From Moraxellaceae bacterium (GTDB lineage: Bacteria; Pseudomonadota; Gammaproteobacteria; Pseudomonadales; Ketobacteraceae): a stretch of 6,573 nucleotides of DNA. Positions within the stretch are counted from its first letter, which is position 1; every line of letters starts with the position of its first letter. The stretch lies in assembly GCA_002402125.1 (NCBI GenBank), contig NVVG01000207.1:1379-7951 (forward strand). Reading direction: 5' to 3'. Both the position numbers and the translations under genes were made by a program. The notes beneath the pieces are model-generated. The model was not told where the DNA came from. It saw nothing but the letters and a program-made list of their open reading frames with translations, and ran no database searches. Of this stretch, positions 6,568 through 6,573 are shown piece after piece.

Positions 6568-6573
6568 AATAGG

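Overview
The window is an AT-rich bacterial segment with every recognisable gene on the + strand. It encodes two lipobox-bearing lipoproteins, a LolB-like domain, an FMN_bind protein and a two-helix PepSY-type membrane protein. This points to a Gram-negative, probably a gammaproteobacterium and possibly marine. The taxonomic guess is inference from gene content only.

Layout. Positions 1-1536 hold the 3' part of a secreted beta-propeller protein (COG4880/PF09826 type) whose start lies outside the window. A 449-nt gap follows (1537-1985), with inverted repeats and a plausible promoter. Next comes a tight three-gene cluster: 1986-3638, a lipoprotein that appears to fuse a LolB-like domain to a DUF2236/MpaB-type oxygenase domain; 3640-4179, an exported FMN-binding-domain protein with a covalent flavinylation motif; and 4221-4973, a two-helix PepSY-associated membrane protein with conserved histidines, using a TTG start. 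A 592-nt gap (4974-5565) contains a long imperfect hairpin with a C8A6 run and no convincing gene. The window ends with a complete SMP-30/gluconolactonase-like beta-propeller lipoprotein (5566-6567).

How the genes may work together. The 1-nt gap between the first two cluster genes and the short second gap suggest one operon. FMN_bind plus PepSY-type membrane pairs are known extracytoplasmic electron-transfer modules. Here the pair follows a lipid-anchored, probably heme-dependent oxygenase-family domain joined to a lipid-binding-type LolB fold. The inferred model is that PepSY carries electrons through the inner membrane, the flavinylated periplasmic protein relays them, and the lipoprotein oxidises a hydrophobic substrate at the envelope. 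This is the most interesting part of the window and is unproven. No ApbE flavin transferase gene is visible here, so flavinylation would need one encoded elsewhere.
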